Position numbers and translations under genes: made by a program
From: Lachnospiraceae bacterium
GTDB lineage: Bacteria > Bacillota > Clostridia > Lachnospirales > Lachnospiraceae
Length of the DNA stretch: 64,000 nt
NCBI GenBank assembly: GCA_015056735.1
Contig: SVFT01000008.1
Coordinates: forward strand, 62,001-126,000
Direction: 5' to 3'
Notes under the pieces: generated by a model
Seen by the model: only the letters and a program-made list of their open reading frames with translations
What the model was told of the DNA's origin: nothing
Databases searched by the model: none
In this document: one piece after another, positions 42,519-51,066 of the stretch
Position numbering within the stretch: the stretch's first letter is position 1
How the letters are laid out: each line of letters starts with the position of its first letter

Positions 42519-43211
42519 ATGATGAAGACGATCGGGCTGATCGGTGGGATGAGCTGGGAGAGCACAGTCACCTACTACGAGATCTTAAACAGGGAGACAG
42601 CGGCAAAGCTGGGCGGTTTCCACAGCTCGAAGATCCTGATGTACAATGTGGATTTTGCGGAGCTGGAACATAACATGTCGGAAGGCAACTGGACAGCCAA
42701 TGCGGTGATCCTGGCTGATGCTGCGAAGAGACTTGAAAAGGCTGGTGCAGATTTTATCGTGATCGCGACCAATACGATGCACAAGCTTGTGCCGGATATC
42801 GAAAGAGAGATCGGGATTCCGATCCTGCATATCGCGGATGCGACTGCGAGTGCGATCAAGCGTGACGACCGCAGGAAAGTTGGACTTCTTGGCACGAAGT
42901 TTACGATGACGCAGGATTTTATCAAAGACAGATTGAAAGATGCCGGGCTTGAAGTGATCATTCCGGACGAGCAGGATATTGAGTTTGTGAATGACGTGAT
43001 CTTTAACGAACTGTGCCTTGGCAAGGTAATGGATGCATCGCGCGCGGAATATCAGCGGATTATCTCCCACATGAAAGATCGTGGCGCAGAAGGCGTCATT
43101 CTCGGATGTACGGAGATCGGGATGCTGATCGGTGAAAAGGACAGCGTGCTTCCGACCTACGACACAACGATCATTCATGCAAAAACTGCAGTGGAAAAGG
43201 CGCTTAATTAA
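42519..43211 (+). CDS. Aspartate/glutamate racemase family protein
   Basis: 230 residues, ATG with AAAGGAGATG upstream (the second ATG three bases on is possible). IGLIGGMSWESTVTYYEILN starts the fold; the first catalytic site reads IATNTMHK with Thr where many racemases have Cys, the second GCTEIGML has Cys. This Thr/Cys pair is that of the YgeA-type L-Asp/L-Glu racemases. Makes D-Asp or D-Glu for the cell wall or metabolism. Probably in one unit with the next gene. Confidence 0.92.
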   Translation: MMKTIGLIGGMSWESTVTYYEILNRETAAKLGGFHSSKILMYNVDFAELEHNMSEGNWTANAVILADAAKRLEKAGADFIVIATNTMHKLVPDIEREIGIPILHIADATASAIKRDDRRKVGLLGTKFTMTQDFIKDRLKDAGLEVIIPDEQDIEFVNDVIFNELCLGKVMDASRAEYQRIISHMKDRGAEGVILGCTEIGMLIGEKDSVLPTYDTTIIHAKTAVEKALN

Positions 43212-43230
43212 TTCTGATGGAGAAAAGACG

Positions 43231-43707
43231 ATGATCGTTCATCCGATACCGCCGATATATGATGAGAGCTCAAGAATACTGATATTAGGAAGCTTTCCGT
43301 CCGTGAAGTCGCGGGAGGAAGGCTTCTTCTACGGCCATCCACAGAACCGTTTCTGGAAGGTGACAGCCGCCGTGTGCGGGGAAGACGTTCCGGGTACGAT
43401 TCCTGATAAAAAGGCATTTCTTTTGCGCAATCATATCGCGCTTTGGGATGTGATCGGTTCCTGCGATATTGTGGGCTCCTCGGATTCGAGTATAAAGAAT
43501 GTACGCGTAAATGACCTGCGTGTCATATTGGATCACTGCGATATCAGGCAAATCTACGTAAATGGAAAGACTGCATATAAGTATTATCAGAAATATTCAG
43601 AAAAAGAGACAGGCCGATCTGCGATCTGCCTGCCATCTACAAGTCCGGCTAATGCTGCTTGGAATATCGATAGGTTGATCGAAAGCTGGAAATGTTTACT
43701 CGACTAA
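43231..43707 (+). CDS. DNA-deoxyinosine glycosylase (UDG family 6)
   Basis: 158 residues from ATG 43231 (GGAGAAAAG upstream). ILILGSFPSVKSREEGFFYGHPQNRFW (about 17-43) is the signature of hypoxanthine-DNA glycosylases; the second motif is CLPSTSPANA. Removes deaminated adenine (hypoxanthine) from DNA in base-excision repair. It follows the racemase by 19 bases and overlaps the convergent gene at 43696 by 12 bases. Confidence 0.9.
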   Translation: MIVHPIPPIYDESSRILILGSFPSVKSREEGFFYGHPQNRFWKVTAAVCGEDVPGTIPDKKAFLLRNHIALWDVIGSCDIVGSSDSSIKNVRVNDLRVILDHCDIRQIYVNGKTAYKYYQKYSEKETGRSAICLPSTSPANAAWNIDRLIESWKCLLD

Positions 43708-44286
43708 TCCGTCAGCCGCAGCTTCAGCCTCGGGAAGCGCTATATCCGGCACATCGCCTGCATACTCGGTATTATCCGCAACAGCCATCGGATCAGCGGG
43801 GTTTTCTTTTGTTTCATCATCATCCCATAGGGATTTATGACGTTTCCGCTCCTTTTCGGCCATCTGCGCCATCATCTGGAGATTCTTTGCGGCCTGATAC
43901 ATTTTCTCATCATATTCCATGAGACGCCGCTCATCGCCTTGCGGCACGATATCACCATGTGCGAGCCGTCTGAAGACGGTCATGATCTTTCCGAGATCCT
44001 CGGCGTATTTTGCCATCGCTTCGCCCTGCTGCTCGGACACTTCCGCATTGAAAGTGGCCGTCCACTGATCCATGACTTCTTCGATCACTTTCTGATTCTC
44101 TTCATAAGCTTTTTTCGTATCATTCAGGGATAATTCCAGCGTGGCCGCTTCCTCGGAAAAACTGTCCTTGCCGGTAATACGGTATTGCGCTTCGGCTTCT
44201 TCTTTGCGCTTTGAAAGACTGCGCATCCGATCGAACAGCTTCGTATGATTTGCATAACAGATCTGCTTTGCTTCCCCTATCTTCAT
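43696..44286 (-). CDS. Coiled-coil protein of unknown function
   Basis: 196 residues, ATG with GGGAGGTG upstream. Residues 1-150 are mostly charged helix (LFDRMRSLSKRKEEAEAQYR; ELSLNDTKKAYEENQKVIEEVMDQ; YDEKMYQAAKNLQMMAQMAEKERKRH), a likely coiled coil; the C-terminal 40 are acidic and disordered (Asp, Glu, Ala, Pro). No signal peptide or membrane span. I know no function. Confidence 0.75.
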   Translation of the reverse strand: MKIGEAKQICYANHTKLFDRMRSLSKRKEEAEAQYRITGKDSFSEEAATLELSLNDTKKAYEENQKVIEEVMDQWTATFNAEVSEQQGEAMAKYAEDLGKIMTVFRRLAHGDIVPQGDERRLMEYDEKMYQAAKNLQMMAQMAEKERKRHKSLWDDDETKENPADPMAVADNTEYAGDVPDIALPEAEAAADGLVE

Positions 44287-44421
44287 CTTGTCACCTCCCT
44301 GCGAACGATCATGAAATCCATTTCATGAAGATAAGTTGCCATATAGTATATCGGCAGAAATGTGTAGTATAGTAATAGCAGAGCTATTGAGAATGAGAAT
44401 CAAAGAGAGGAGAATCCGGGT

Positions 44422-45051
44422 ATGAACGAAAACATTCAAAAACGCAACGAACTGCTGGCACAAAAAGTGATCGAAGGCCTTAAGTCCCGTAACATGATGG
44501 GATACTATGCGGCTTCAAAAGAAGATGCGCTCAAGAAAGCGCTGGAGATCATACCGGAAGGAAGCACCATTACGATGGGCGGCGGAAAGAGCGTGGAAGA
44601 GATCGGGCTTGTAGATGCTGTTAAAAGCGGAAACTATACGTTTATCGACAGAAACGCAGCATCCGACAGAAGAGCTGCGATGCTTGCGGCATATGATGCG
44701 GATGTCTATCTTGCAAGCGTGAATGCAATGACGGATGACGGTATTCTGGTTAATATCGACGGCAATTCCAATCGCGTATCTGCAATTGCTTTCGGACCGA
44801 AGAAAGTCGTATTTATCGTGGGCATGAACAAAGTTTGCGGAGATCTCGATCATGCCATGAAGCGTGCGAGAAACGTGGCAGCACCCATTAACGCGCAGCG
44901 TTTCGGCCTTTCAACACCGTGTGCAAAGACCGGTTCCTGCTTTGACTGCAAATCACCTGATACGATCTGCTGTCAGTTCCTTACCACGAGATATTCCAAG
45001 CATGAGGGACGTATTCATGTGATCCTCGTGAATGATGACTTAGGGTTCTAA
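44422..45051 (+). CDS. LUD domain protein (LutC/YkgG-related)
   Basis: 209 residues, ATG with AGAGGAGAAT upstream. EGSTITMGGGKSVEEIGL (about 48-65) and YLASVNAMTDDGILVNIDGNSNRVSAIAFGPKKVVFIVGMNKV are the LUD core; the C-terminus has cysteines SCFDCKSPDTICCQF. Related proteins are subunits of L-lactate utilisation complexes, but this short stand-alone DUF162 form is widespread in anaerobes and its function is not known. Confidence 0.87.
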   Translation: MNENIQKRNELLAQKVIEGLKSRNMMGYYAASKEDALKKALEIIPEGSTITMGGGKSVEEIGLVDAVKSGNYTFIDRNAASDRRAAMLAAYDADVYLASVNAMTDDGILVNIDGNSNRVSAIAFGPKKVVFIVGMNKVCGDLDHAMKRARNVAAPINAQRFGLSTPCAKTGSCFDCKSPDTICCQFLTTRYSKHEGRIHVILVNDDLGF

Positions 45052-45113
45052 GGTGAGGCTTGCAAGCGACCGTGAGCAGGGACAAATTCAGAAAGACCGC
45101 GGAGTAGTGACGG

Positions 45114-46070
45114 TCATCGGATCAGGTAGCATACTCCGCGGAAATCATTGTCGTCCAACCATTCATTCCAGTTAGGATTGTAATAATACGGATCGGGCCG
45201 CATGATCTGGGTGCCGGCCCCGACCGGATACCAGGTATCATAGTCATTGATTCCCTGATCCCGCAAATAGTAATCCGAGTAGATCATTTGGTAGACTGCT
45301 TCCGCGTCGGGCGTCATCAGCCTCAGAATGTTACGGATCGCATCCCACTCAAAAGCCGTGGGCAGAAAATACAGATTGATCTGCATGCAATCATCACCAT
45401 AGGTAGAAAGATGATACATCGGCTCCCAGCTGTTTTCGTCGCTTCCGCCGCTATATGGTCTGGAGGCCATGAACTGAAAAGCACCGTCTCCCAAAGCAGT
45501 GTCGCGCCAGTGCTTGATATACCAGGGGCGTCCAACCAGATCATACTCTCCGGAAAGAGCATTCGCTTTACCGGTGAATCTTTTTGCTGAGATTTCATGG
45601 AACTTGTTCGAAAACCGCTGAAAAGCAGGATCATTCCAGAATTCAAAGAAAATATGCTTGGAAGAAGTCACCGGAACCCAAAACGATTCGGGGACGTGGA
45701 CGTTAGTGCCCGGCTGATATGTTCCGTTGAACTGATACAGTTCTTCGCAGGCCTGCATATAGGGACTCCCCTCCATGAGGTCAATACCCTGTCCGTCTAT
45801 CACAAGTTCATAATGCACGATCTCATCACCGCTCGGGGCATAATAAGGGACCACTTTTAGCACAACGCCGTTGGAAGCGGTCCAGGTACTCCGGTAATCC
45901 CATTCTTTATAACTGTAGTCAAAGTCTTTGATGGGAGATGCTCCGGGACCTACCCCTGTCGCGTTGGTGCAGTTATATGTGATCGTTTTGCCTTTGGCCT
46001 GTACGCCGAGCGTAGTAAAAGAAAGAACCACTAATGCTGCAAGTAAGAGCATGCGCGCATTTTTTTTCAT
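45114..46070 (-). CDS. Secreted protein of unknown function
   Basis: 318 residues with a clear signal peptide: MKKNARMLLLAALVVLSFTT, cleavage near VQAKG at about 26. The mature part is rich in Tyr, Trp, Asn and Asp (FDYSYKEWDYRSTWTASN; IRNILRLMTPDAEAVYQMIYSDYY; DPYYYNPNWNEWLDDNDFRG), looks beta-rich, and has no membrane span or sorting signal. No family recognised; an extracellular binding or hydrolytic protein is possible. Convergent with the LUD gene. Confidence 0.72.
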   Translation of the reverse strand: MKKNARMLLLAALVVLSFTTLGVQAKGKTITYNCTNATGVGPGASPIKDFDYSYKEWDYRSTWTASNGVVLKVVPYYAPSGDEIVHYELVIDGQGIDLMEGSPYMQACEELYQFNGTYQPGTNVHVPESFWVPVTSSKHIFFEFWNDPAFQRFSNKFHEISAKRFTGKANALSGEYDLVGRPWYIKHWRDTALGDGAFQFMASRPYSGGSDENSWEPMYHLSTYGDDCMQINLYFLPTAFEWDAIRNILRLMTPDAEAVYQMIYSDYYLRDQGINDYDTWYPVGAGTQIMRPDPYYYNPNWNEWLDDNDFRGVCYLIR

Positions 46071-46258
46071 AGAATACCTCTTTTCTGCTTTATGAATACG
46101 ACATATCGCTAATCAAAATCATAAATGCAAAAAGTGCTTCTGACAAGTTGCATCTGTAATGCATTGCATATAAAGTTTGGTGAGCGTATATTGAAAGCAT
46201 AGGAACTTGGCTCGGCACATGCCGGCCGGAAATTTCATTTTCATAAGGAGAGTGCTTT

Positions 46259-46328
46259 TTGATCAAGAGCAAAACAATGGAGATTGTAGCATAACCGGGA
46301 GGTTTGCTTACAATCAGACAAGCCTCCC
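46259..46328 (+). promoter_or_regulatory. Possible leader peptide and hairpin upstream of the RNHCP gene
   Basis: TTG at 46259 with AAGGAG eight bases upstream opens an 11-codon frame (MIKSKTMEIVA) ending at 46294. Three bases later a 10-base stem begins: GGGAGGTTTG (46297-46306) with CAAGCCTCCC (46319-46328). Looks like an attenuator layout; function unproved. Confidence 0.4.
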
Positions 46329-46366
46329 AAAGGGTTTATGATTTTACTTTTAGGAGGACAATCCCC

Positions 46367-46795
46367 ATGAACAGGGAAAACAAGAAAAAATCATTCGATA
46401 AAGGTTACTATAAAACACATCCGTGTAATGAAACATTTGTATGCAATGTGTGTGGAAGGACCGTTGTACCGACAGGCGCCGGGAGCGATCACAGAAATCA
46501 CTGTCCGTACTGCCTTCACAGCCGGCATCTGGATATCGAACCGGGAGACCGGGAAGCAGATTGCGGCGGCGCGATGGAACCGATCGCGGTGTGGGTCAGA
46601 AAAACCGGTGAGTGGGCGATCGTTCACCGCTGCAAAGTCTGCGGGGCACTGAGTTCCAACCGGATCGCTGCGGATGACAATCCCATGAAGCTGATGTCCA
46701 TCGCCATGCGTCCCGTATCGAGACCGCCGTTTCCGCTTGAGCGGATCGAAGAGATGACGAGGATGATGGGCGGCGACGGAGAGCTAAAATGGTGA
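46367..46795 (+). CDS. RNHCP domain protein
   Basis: 142 residues from ATG 46367 (AGGAGGAC upstream). NETFVCNVCGRTVVPTGAG, then RNHCPYCLHSRHLD, GDREADCGGAM and HRCKVCGALSSNRIAADDN: the full RNHCP signature with four CxxC or CxxH pairs, probably binding zinc. Function of the family is unknown; RNA-linked roles are guessed from the zinc fingers. A terminator follows in the next gene-free 80 bases. Confidence 0.92.
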   Translation: MNRENKKKSFDKGYYKTHPCNETFVCNVCGRTVVPTGAGSDHRNHCPYCLHSRHLDIEPGDREADCGGAMEPIAVWVRKTGEWAIVHRCKVCGALSSNRIAADDNPMKLMSIAMRPVSRPPFPLERIEEMTRMMGGDGELKW

Positions 46796-46833
46796 GGTGA
46801 CCTTTTCGAAGACCGATCTTTCGGAAAAGCAGG

Positions 46834-46868
46834 AAGCACCGGGCGTGATAGGAATGCCTGGTGCTTTT
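46834..46868 (+). terminator. Rho-independent terminator
   Basis: AAGCACCGGGC, loop of 11, GCCTGGTGCTT then TTCT. Ends the RNHCP unit. Confidence 0.75.
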
Positions 46869-46877
46869 CTGGAGGAT

Positions 46878-47024
46878 ATGAAGACTGAGTTTCGTACAAC
46901 GGCGGTACCGAATGCAACGGTTCTTGAGGTGAAGCTGGAGGGAGACATTTTTACGGCCGAGTTTTTGGACAGAAATCAGGATAATGACCTTGGTGATGAT
47001 GCCGGTCTGTTTAAGATGAATTAG
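46878..47024 (+). CDS. Possible 48-residue protein
   Basis: ATG 46878 opens MKTEFRTTAVPNATVLEVKL and on to a stop 12 bases before pdxA. GGAGG lies only two bases before the ATG, which is closer than normal, so the start or the gene is doubtful. The acidic C-terminus (NQDNDLGDDAGLF) and the position just before pdxA are all that can be said. Confidence 0.35.
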   Translation: MKTEFRTTAVPNATVLEVKLEGDIFTAEFLDRNQDNDLGDDAGLFKMN

Positions 47025-47036
47025 GAGGAAACCCAA

Positions 47037-48044
47037 ATGAGTAATTATAGACCGGTTACCGCCATTACAATGGGCGATCCGGCTGGCATCGGGCCCGAGA
47101 CAGTGATCGGCACGATGCTGAGTGAAGAGATTCATGCGGTATGCAAGCCGTTTGTGATCGGCAGTATCGCAGTGCTTCAGCGCGCAGCCGCGATACTGAA
47201 AAAGGATGTAAGCTTTCATAAGATCGAAGTGCCGGAGGAGGCTATGTATCGACCGGGAACCATTGATGTGATGGAAACGGGCGCATACGATACGGATTCA
47301 CTGGAATGGGGTAAGGTGCAGAAACTTGCCGGACAGATGGCGTATGATTTTATCATAAAGTCAATCGAACTTGGAAAAAACAGGAAAATTGACGGGGTCT
47401 CCACGGCGCCGATCAATAAGCAGGCGATCAAACTTGCCGGGATAAAAGAGCCGGGTCATACGGAGATCTACCAGAATGAAACGAATTCGCCGTATGCGCT
47501 GACCATGTTCTCCTGTCACAAGCTCAAGGTCTTTTTTTTAAGCCGCCATCTGTCACTGGTTGATGCTGTGCATTATGTGACGAAGGAACATGTCGTAGAA
47601 TATGTACACTTGATCCACAAAGAACTCCGAAGTGTTGGCATTCAGAATCCAAAGATCGCGGTTGCGGGGATCAATCCGCATAACGGAGATAATGGATTAT
47701 TCGGATCTGAAGAAGTGGATGAACTGTTCCCCGCTGTAGAAGAGCTACAGAAGGAAGGGATCGACGCGATCGGTCCGATCCCGGGAGATTCTGTGTTTAT
47801 GCGTGGCAAGAAGGGTGAATTTGATGCGATCCTTTCCATGTATCATGATCAGGGGCACATCGCTTGCAAGACACTTGATTTTGACCGCTCCGTAACGATC
47901 ACCTGGGGGCTTCCTTTTATCAGGGGCAGTGTGGATCATGGTACTGCATTTGATATTGCCGGAAAGGGGATCGCAAGTTGTATCAGCCTGATCGAATCGA
48001 CAAAAGTGTGCGCGGAATATGCGATCCGCAAGCATGGGAAATAA
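47037..48044 (+). CDS. pdxA: PdxA family 4-phosphate dehydrogenase
   Basis: 335 residues, ATG with AGGAGGAAAC upstream. AITMGDPAGIGPETVIG at the N-terminus, STAPINKQAI, GHTEIYQNET, SMYHDQGHIACKTLDFDRSVTITWGLPFIRGSVDHGTAFDIAGKG with metal-binding His residues. Family members oxidise and decarboxylate 4-phosphohydroxy acids: 4-hydroxythreonine-4-phosphate (PdxA proper) or D-threonate/D-erythronate 4-phosphate (PdxA2/DtnX). With no other pyridoxal gene nearby the second role is as likely. Confidence 0.93.
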   Translation: MSNYRPVTAITMGDPAGIGPETVIGTMLSEEIHAVCKPFVIGSIAVLQRAAAILKKDVSFHKIEVPEEAMYRPGTIDVMETGAYDTDSLEWGKVQKLAGQMAYDFIIKSIELGKNRKIDGVSTAPINKQAIKLAGIKEPGHTEIYQNETNSPYALTMFSCHKLKVFFLSRHLSLVDAVHYVTKEHVVEYVHLIHKELRSVGIQNPKIAVAGINPHNGDNGLFGSEEVDELFPAVEELQKEGIDAIGPIPGDSVFMRGKKGEFDAILSMYHDQGHIACKTLDFDRSVTITWGLPFIRGSVDHGTAFDIAGKGIASCISLIESTKVCAEYAIRKHGK

Positions 48045-48055
48045 TCAAGAATAAT

Positions 48056-48150
48056 CCCGAACGGGTATAAAAGTAAATACGGAAATAAAAAATACACCCT
48101 ATCGGGTATGGATGTAATGGTTTAACTTGAAATTACACCCGATAGGGTGT
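48056..48150 (+). promoter_or_regulatory. HipB-type operators
   Basis: ACACCCTATCGGGT (48094-48107) and its inverse ACCCGATAGGGTGT (48137-48150), each itself a dyad ACCC-N4-GGGT, with CCCGAACGGG further up (48056-48065). The distal copy overlaps the start region of hipB. Suggests cooperative autorepression of the module. Confidence 0.8.
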
Positions 48151-48161
48151 ATATTATTGTC

Positions 48162-48371
48162 ATGAAAAGTATAGCTGACTTCGTAAAAAAAGAGAGAAAA
48201 AAGGCCGGTCTTACGCAGGAAGAATTTGCACTGCGTTCCGGATTGGGTCTGCGCTTTGTTCGCGAACTGGAGCAGGGAAAAGAAACGGTGCGCATGGATA
48301 AGGTGAACCAGGCACTTGCCATGTTTGGCATGGAAGCTGTTCCGGGAAAGATTGACAGAGAGGATCTGTGA
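48162..48371 (+). CDS. hipB: HipB-like XRE antitoxin/repressor
   Basis: 69 residues, ATG 48162. SIADFVKKERKKAGLTQEEFALRSGLGLRFVRELEQGKETVRMDKVNQALAMFGMEAVPG is a complete HipB HTH (LTQEEFALRSGLG the recognition part). Acts as operator-binding antitoxin component; the stop is one base before the HipS-like gene. Ribosome site is weak; a leaderless or read-through start from the operator region is possible. Confidence 0.9.
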   Translation: MKSIADFVKKERKKAGLTQEEFALRSGLGLRFVRELEQGKETVRMDKVNQALAMFGMEAVPGKIDREDL

Positions 48372-48372
48372 T

Positions 48373-48693
48373 ATGAGTAGAGCAGGAATTGTTTTTGTCC
48401 AAAACAGGAAAGCCGGATTGATCAGAGAGACGGATGCAGGTTATGAGTTTTCTTATGACCGGGAATATCTGGACGAGGAGAATGCTTTGGCGGTTAGTCT
48501 GACTCTGCCGCTAACACAGGAGATCTACTCTTCAAATACGCTGTTTCCGTTTTTTGATGGCTTGATTCCGGAAGGCTGGTTGCTTGGTGTGGTGGAACGG
48601 AATTGGAAAATAGATGGCAGGGACAGATTTGGCCTATTACTTGCAACATGCAGTGATTGTATCGGGGATGTCAGAATTGAGGCTGTATCATGA
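48373..48693 (+). CDS. HipS-like / HipA N-terminal subdomain protein
   Basis: 106 residues. GIVFVQNRKAGLIRETDAGYEFSYDREYLD and VSLTLPLTQEIYSSNTLFPFFDGLIPEGWLLGVVERNWKIDGRDRFGLLLATCSDCIGDVRIE is the N-terminal domain of HipA (PF13657 type) as a separate protein. In the tripartite HipBST of E. coli O127 the separate HipS is the antitoxin of kinase HipT; here gene order and split match. It overlaps the kinase by four bases (ATGA). Confidence 0.85.
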   Translation: MSRAGIVFVQNRKAGLIRETDAGYEFSYDREYLDEENALAVSLTLPLTQEIYSSNTLFPFFDGLIPEGWLLGVVERNWKIDGRDRFGLLLATCSDCIGDVRIEAVS

Positions 48694-49637
48694 TCAGATG
48701 TTTATGTTGTAATAAAGAGATCGTAAATCCAACCGAATACGAATCGCAAACACGCTGGCATGAGAGATGCATCAAGTCCTTTTTCGGGACCAAACAGTTG
48801 CCGGAACTGATCTGTTCCGAGGAAGAGCTGGAAAGACTGGCAAATCTGACTGTAAATAAAGGGCTGACTGTTCCCGGCGTACAGAAAAAGCTATCGCTAC
48901 ACCTTAGCGCGGAAGATAAAATTGCCAGACTGACGATTGTTGACTATCCGGCAGGATATATCCTCAAACCACAGTCAGAGGATTTTTCATTTTTGCCGGA
49001 AGCGGAATTTATGGTTATGAAGATGGCAGAGGCGGCGCGGATAAAAGTTGTGCCAAATGCGCTGCTCTCTATGCGAGACGGATATGCATATATTACAAAG
49101 AGGATTGACCGCAAGAATGGCAATTTACTGGCAATGGAAGATTTCTGCCAGTTGTCGGGGCGAGTAACGGAAGATAAATATCGTGGCTCGTATGAAAATT
49201 GTGCAAGGGTGATTAAACGGTACTCGCAGAATGTAGGTATTGATATCACAGAGTTTTATTACAGACTTTTGTTCTGCTTCCTGACAGCGAATTCCGATAT
49301 GCATTTAAAGAATTTCTCGCTGATAGAGGACAGTCCGGGAAGTAGAGTATTTAACCTGTCTGCGGCATACGATCTTTTACCGGTGAATGTGCTTATGCCG
49401 GCCGATCAGGAGCAAACAGCATTGATGCTAAATGGGAAAAAGAAGAATATCCGAAAGAAAGACTTTCTGGCAGTAGCAGACAGTATGGGCATCAGGGAGA
49501 AAACGGCGAAAGGGCTGATCGAACAGATCCTGCGCTATAGGGATGAATTCGTGAGAATTGCGGATAGTGCTTACATTCCGGAAGAAATGAAGGAAGACTG
49601 GAAGAACATACTGGATGCGAGGGTTAACGTTTTATGA
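48690..49637 (+). CDS. HipT-like serine/threonine kinase toxin
   Basis: 315 residues. Starts with a zinc-ribbon-like MIRCLCCNKEI; the glycine-rich lid is LTVPGVQKKLSLHLS (about 57-71); the ATP Lys lies in GYILKP, the catalytic NSDMHLKNFSL (about 211-221) has Asp and Asn, and YDLLPVN the magnesium site. HipA-type kinases phosphorylate aminoacyl-tRNA synthetases and stop growth. The Ser-Ile-Ser lid motif of known HipT is not present; a Thr is. Small Cys motif at the N-terminus is unusual. Confidence 0.88.
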   Translation: MIRCLCCNKEIVNPTEYESQTRWHERCIKSFFGTKQLPELICSEEELERLANLTVNKGLTVPGVQKKLSLHLSAEDKIARLTIVDYPAGYILKPQSEDFSFLPEAEFMVMKMAEAARIKVVPNALLSMRDGYAYITKRIDRKNGNLLAMEDFCQLSGRVTEDKYRGSYENCARVIKRYSQNVGIDITEFYYRLLFCFLTANSDMHLKNFSLIEDSPGSRVFNLSAAYDLLPVNVLMPADQEQTALMLNGKKKNIRKKDFLAVADSMGIREKTAKGLIEQILRYRDEFVRIADSAYIPEEMKEDWKNILDARVNVL

Positions 49638-50290
49638 GCGGCAGATTATATGCGATCGGCGTAGGCCCGGGGGATCCGGAACTGCTCACGCTGAAAGCAG
49701 TAAGATTAATAAATGAAGCAGATGTGATCGCTTGTCCCGCAAAGGGAGCAGAGCCCGGAACGGCGTACGGGATTGCCGTAAAGGCTTGTCCACAGATGGA
49801 AGATAAGGAGAAGCTGGTGCTGGATTTTCCGATGCGGGGCGACGATCTTGCCAAGGCGCATCGAAAGGCAGCGGATCAGATCGTGGAAGTGCTTCAGGCA
49901 GGAAAGGATGTTGCTTTTCTGACGCTTGGCGATCCCGGATTCTACTCGTCATATTTCTATATCGCGGAGATGATCGCAGAGCATGGCTTTGAAACAGAGA
50001 TCGTAAGTGGGATAACATCTTTCTGTGCGGTGTCCGCAACGCTGAAGCTGCCGCTTGTTCTCGGCAACGAACCCGTTCTGATCACAGCCGGAGAGTATCG
50101 GGATTTTGACGGGACGCTGGTTGTGATGAAGGCTGGGAGCAAGCTCCCTTTTCTCAAAGGGAAGGCTGCAGCCGCAGGGAAGATGGCTTATCTTGTGGAA
50201 AACTGTGGCATGCCGGATGAAAAAGTGTATGCAGACGTAGTGTCCATGCCGGACGAAGCAGGGTATTTTTCTATTTTTATCATAAAATAA
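49634..50290 (+). CDS. cbiL: Precorrin-2 / cobalt-factor II C20-methyltransferase
   Basis: 218 residues, ATG overlapping the HipT stop by four bases. GRLYAIGVGPGDPELLTLKAVRLI (SAM-binding GxGPGD) at 2-26, FLTLGDPGFYSSYFYIAEM, SGITSFCAVSATLKLPLV, and VENCGMPDEKVY are typical of CbiL. Adds the C20 methyl group in anaerobic cobalamin synthesis. It is alone: no other cobalamin gene is within 14 kb either way. Its overlap with the toxin gene is unexplained. Confidence 0.92.
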   Translation: MSGRLYAIGVGPGDPELLTLKAVRLINEADVIACPAKGAEPGTAYGIAVKACPQMEDKEKLVLDFPMRGDDLAKAHRKAADQIVEVLQAGKDVAFLTLGDPGFYSSYFYIAEMIAEHGFETEIVSGITSFCAVSATLKLPLVLGNEPVLITAGEYRDFDGTLVVMKAGSKLPFLKGKAAAAGKMAYLVENCGMPDEKVYADVVSMPDEAGYFSIFIIK

Positions 50291-50338
50291 AATGAATGAA
50301 CAATATTCATTGACAAATCATAATAGTCATGCTACGAT
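50291..50338 (+). promoter_or_regulatory. TetR promoter and operator
   Basis: AATGAAT (50291-50297) and ATTCATT (50305-50311) form a dyad over TTGACA (50310-50315), 17 bases, TACGAT (50333-50338). Half-site AATGAA recurs before the MATE gene. Confidence 0.75.
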
Positions 50339-50376
50339 ACATAACAGCAGAGAAAATGAAGCATGTGAGGACAGCC

Positions 50377-50952
50377 ATGAGAATCGTTAAAGATCCCGAT
50401 ACAAGGAAGCAGGAGATTCTGCTGGGAGCACTCAAAGTTTTCTCCCAAAAAGGATATGACAGAACCACGATCACGGATATTGCCAGAGAACTTGGTATCT
50501 CACAGGGACTTTGCTATCGGTATTATGCTTCCAAAGAAGCGATCTATGATGCGGCGCTGGAAGACTATGCGAACTATATTGCAACCGCTAACCTGAAGCG
50601 ATTTAAATCGGACAAGAGGAGTTTCAAAGAGAAAATCCGCTCCTTCTCCGGTGCGATGAAAGAGTATCGCAAGCCTGAGACGGACAACGAGCAGTTGTAT
50701 GAATTATTCCACGGAGAGAATAGCCAGAAGCTTCACGATCAGCTGATGATGAAGGTCGCATCAAAGCTTGTACCGCATATTGCAGCTGAATTGCAGCGCG
50801 CCAAGGATAACGGCGAGATCCACATATCCGATGTCGGGGCATTCGCATACTTCTTTGTATACGGCCAGCTCGGCATGCTGATCGGAGAAGCGGATCATAA
50901 GGACTGCGCAAAGCGGATTCAGGATACACTGATTGAAATGTTGCAGCTGTAA
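50377..50952 (+). CDS. TetR family regulator
   Basis: 191 residues from ATG 50377 (GTGAGGACAG upstream; two earlier in-frame starts exist). DTRKQEILLGALKVFSQKGYDRTTITDIARELGISQGLCYRYYASKEAIYDAA is the HTH (8-60); the rest is the ligand-binding helical domain. Divides a dyad promoter from its target: AATGAATG sites lie before it and before the MATE transporter. Likely repressor induced by a drug or bile compound. Confidence 0.93.
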   Translation: MRIVKDPDTRKQEILLGALKVFSQKGYDRTTITDIARELGISQGLCYRYYASKEAIYDAALEDYANYIATANLKRFKSDKRSFKEKIRSFSGAMKEYRKPETDNEQLYELFHGENSQKLHDQLMMKVASKLVPHIAAELQRAKDNGEIHISDVGAFAYFFVYGQLGMLIGEADHKDCAKRIQDTLIEMLQL

Positions 50953-50970
50953 AATAGAGTTAATTGAAAT

Positions 50971-50988
50971 CCCTGCCGGGAGGCAGGG
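50971..50988 (+). terminator. Terminator-like hairpin
   Basis: CCCTGCC-GGGA-GGCAGGG, then TATTCTT. Separates tetR from the MATE gene promoter. Confidence 0.6.
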
Positions 50989-51005
50989 TATTCTTAAGCC
51001 TATAT

Positions 51006-51022
51006 AATGAATGACATTCATT
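51006..51022 (+). promoter_or_regulatory. TetR operator before MATE gene
   Basis: AATGAATG-A-CATTCATT, a perfect 8+8 dyad next to a TATATAAT -10-like box (51001-51008). Same half-site as at 50291. Confidence 0.85.
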
Positions 51023-51066
51023 CATGCACAATCATAATCTTAAATGCAATCATTAGGAGGAACAAA

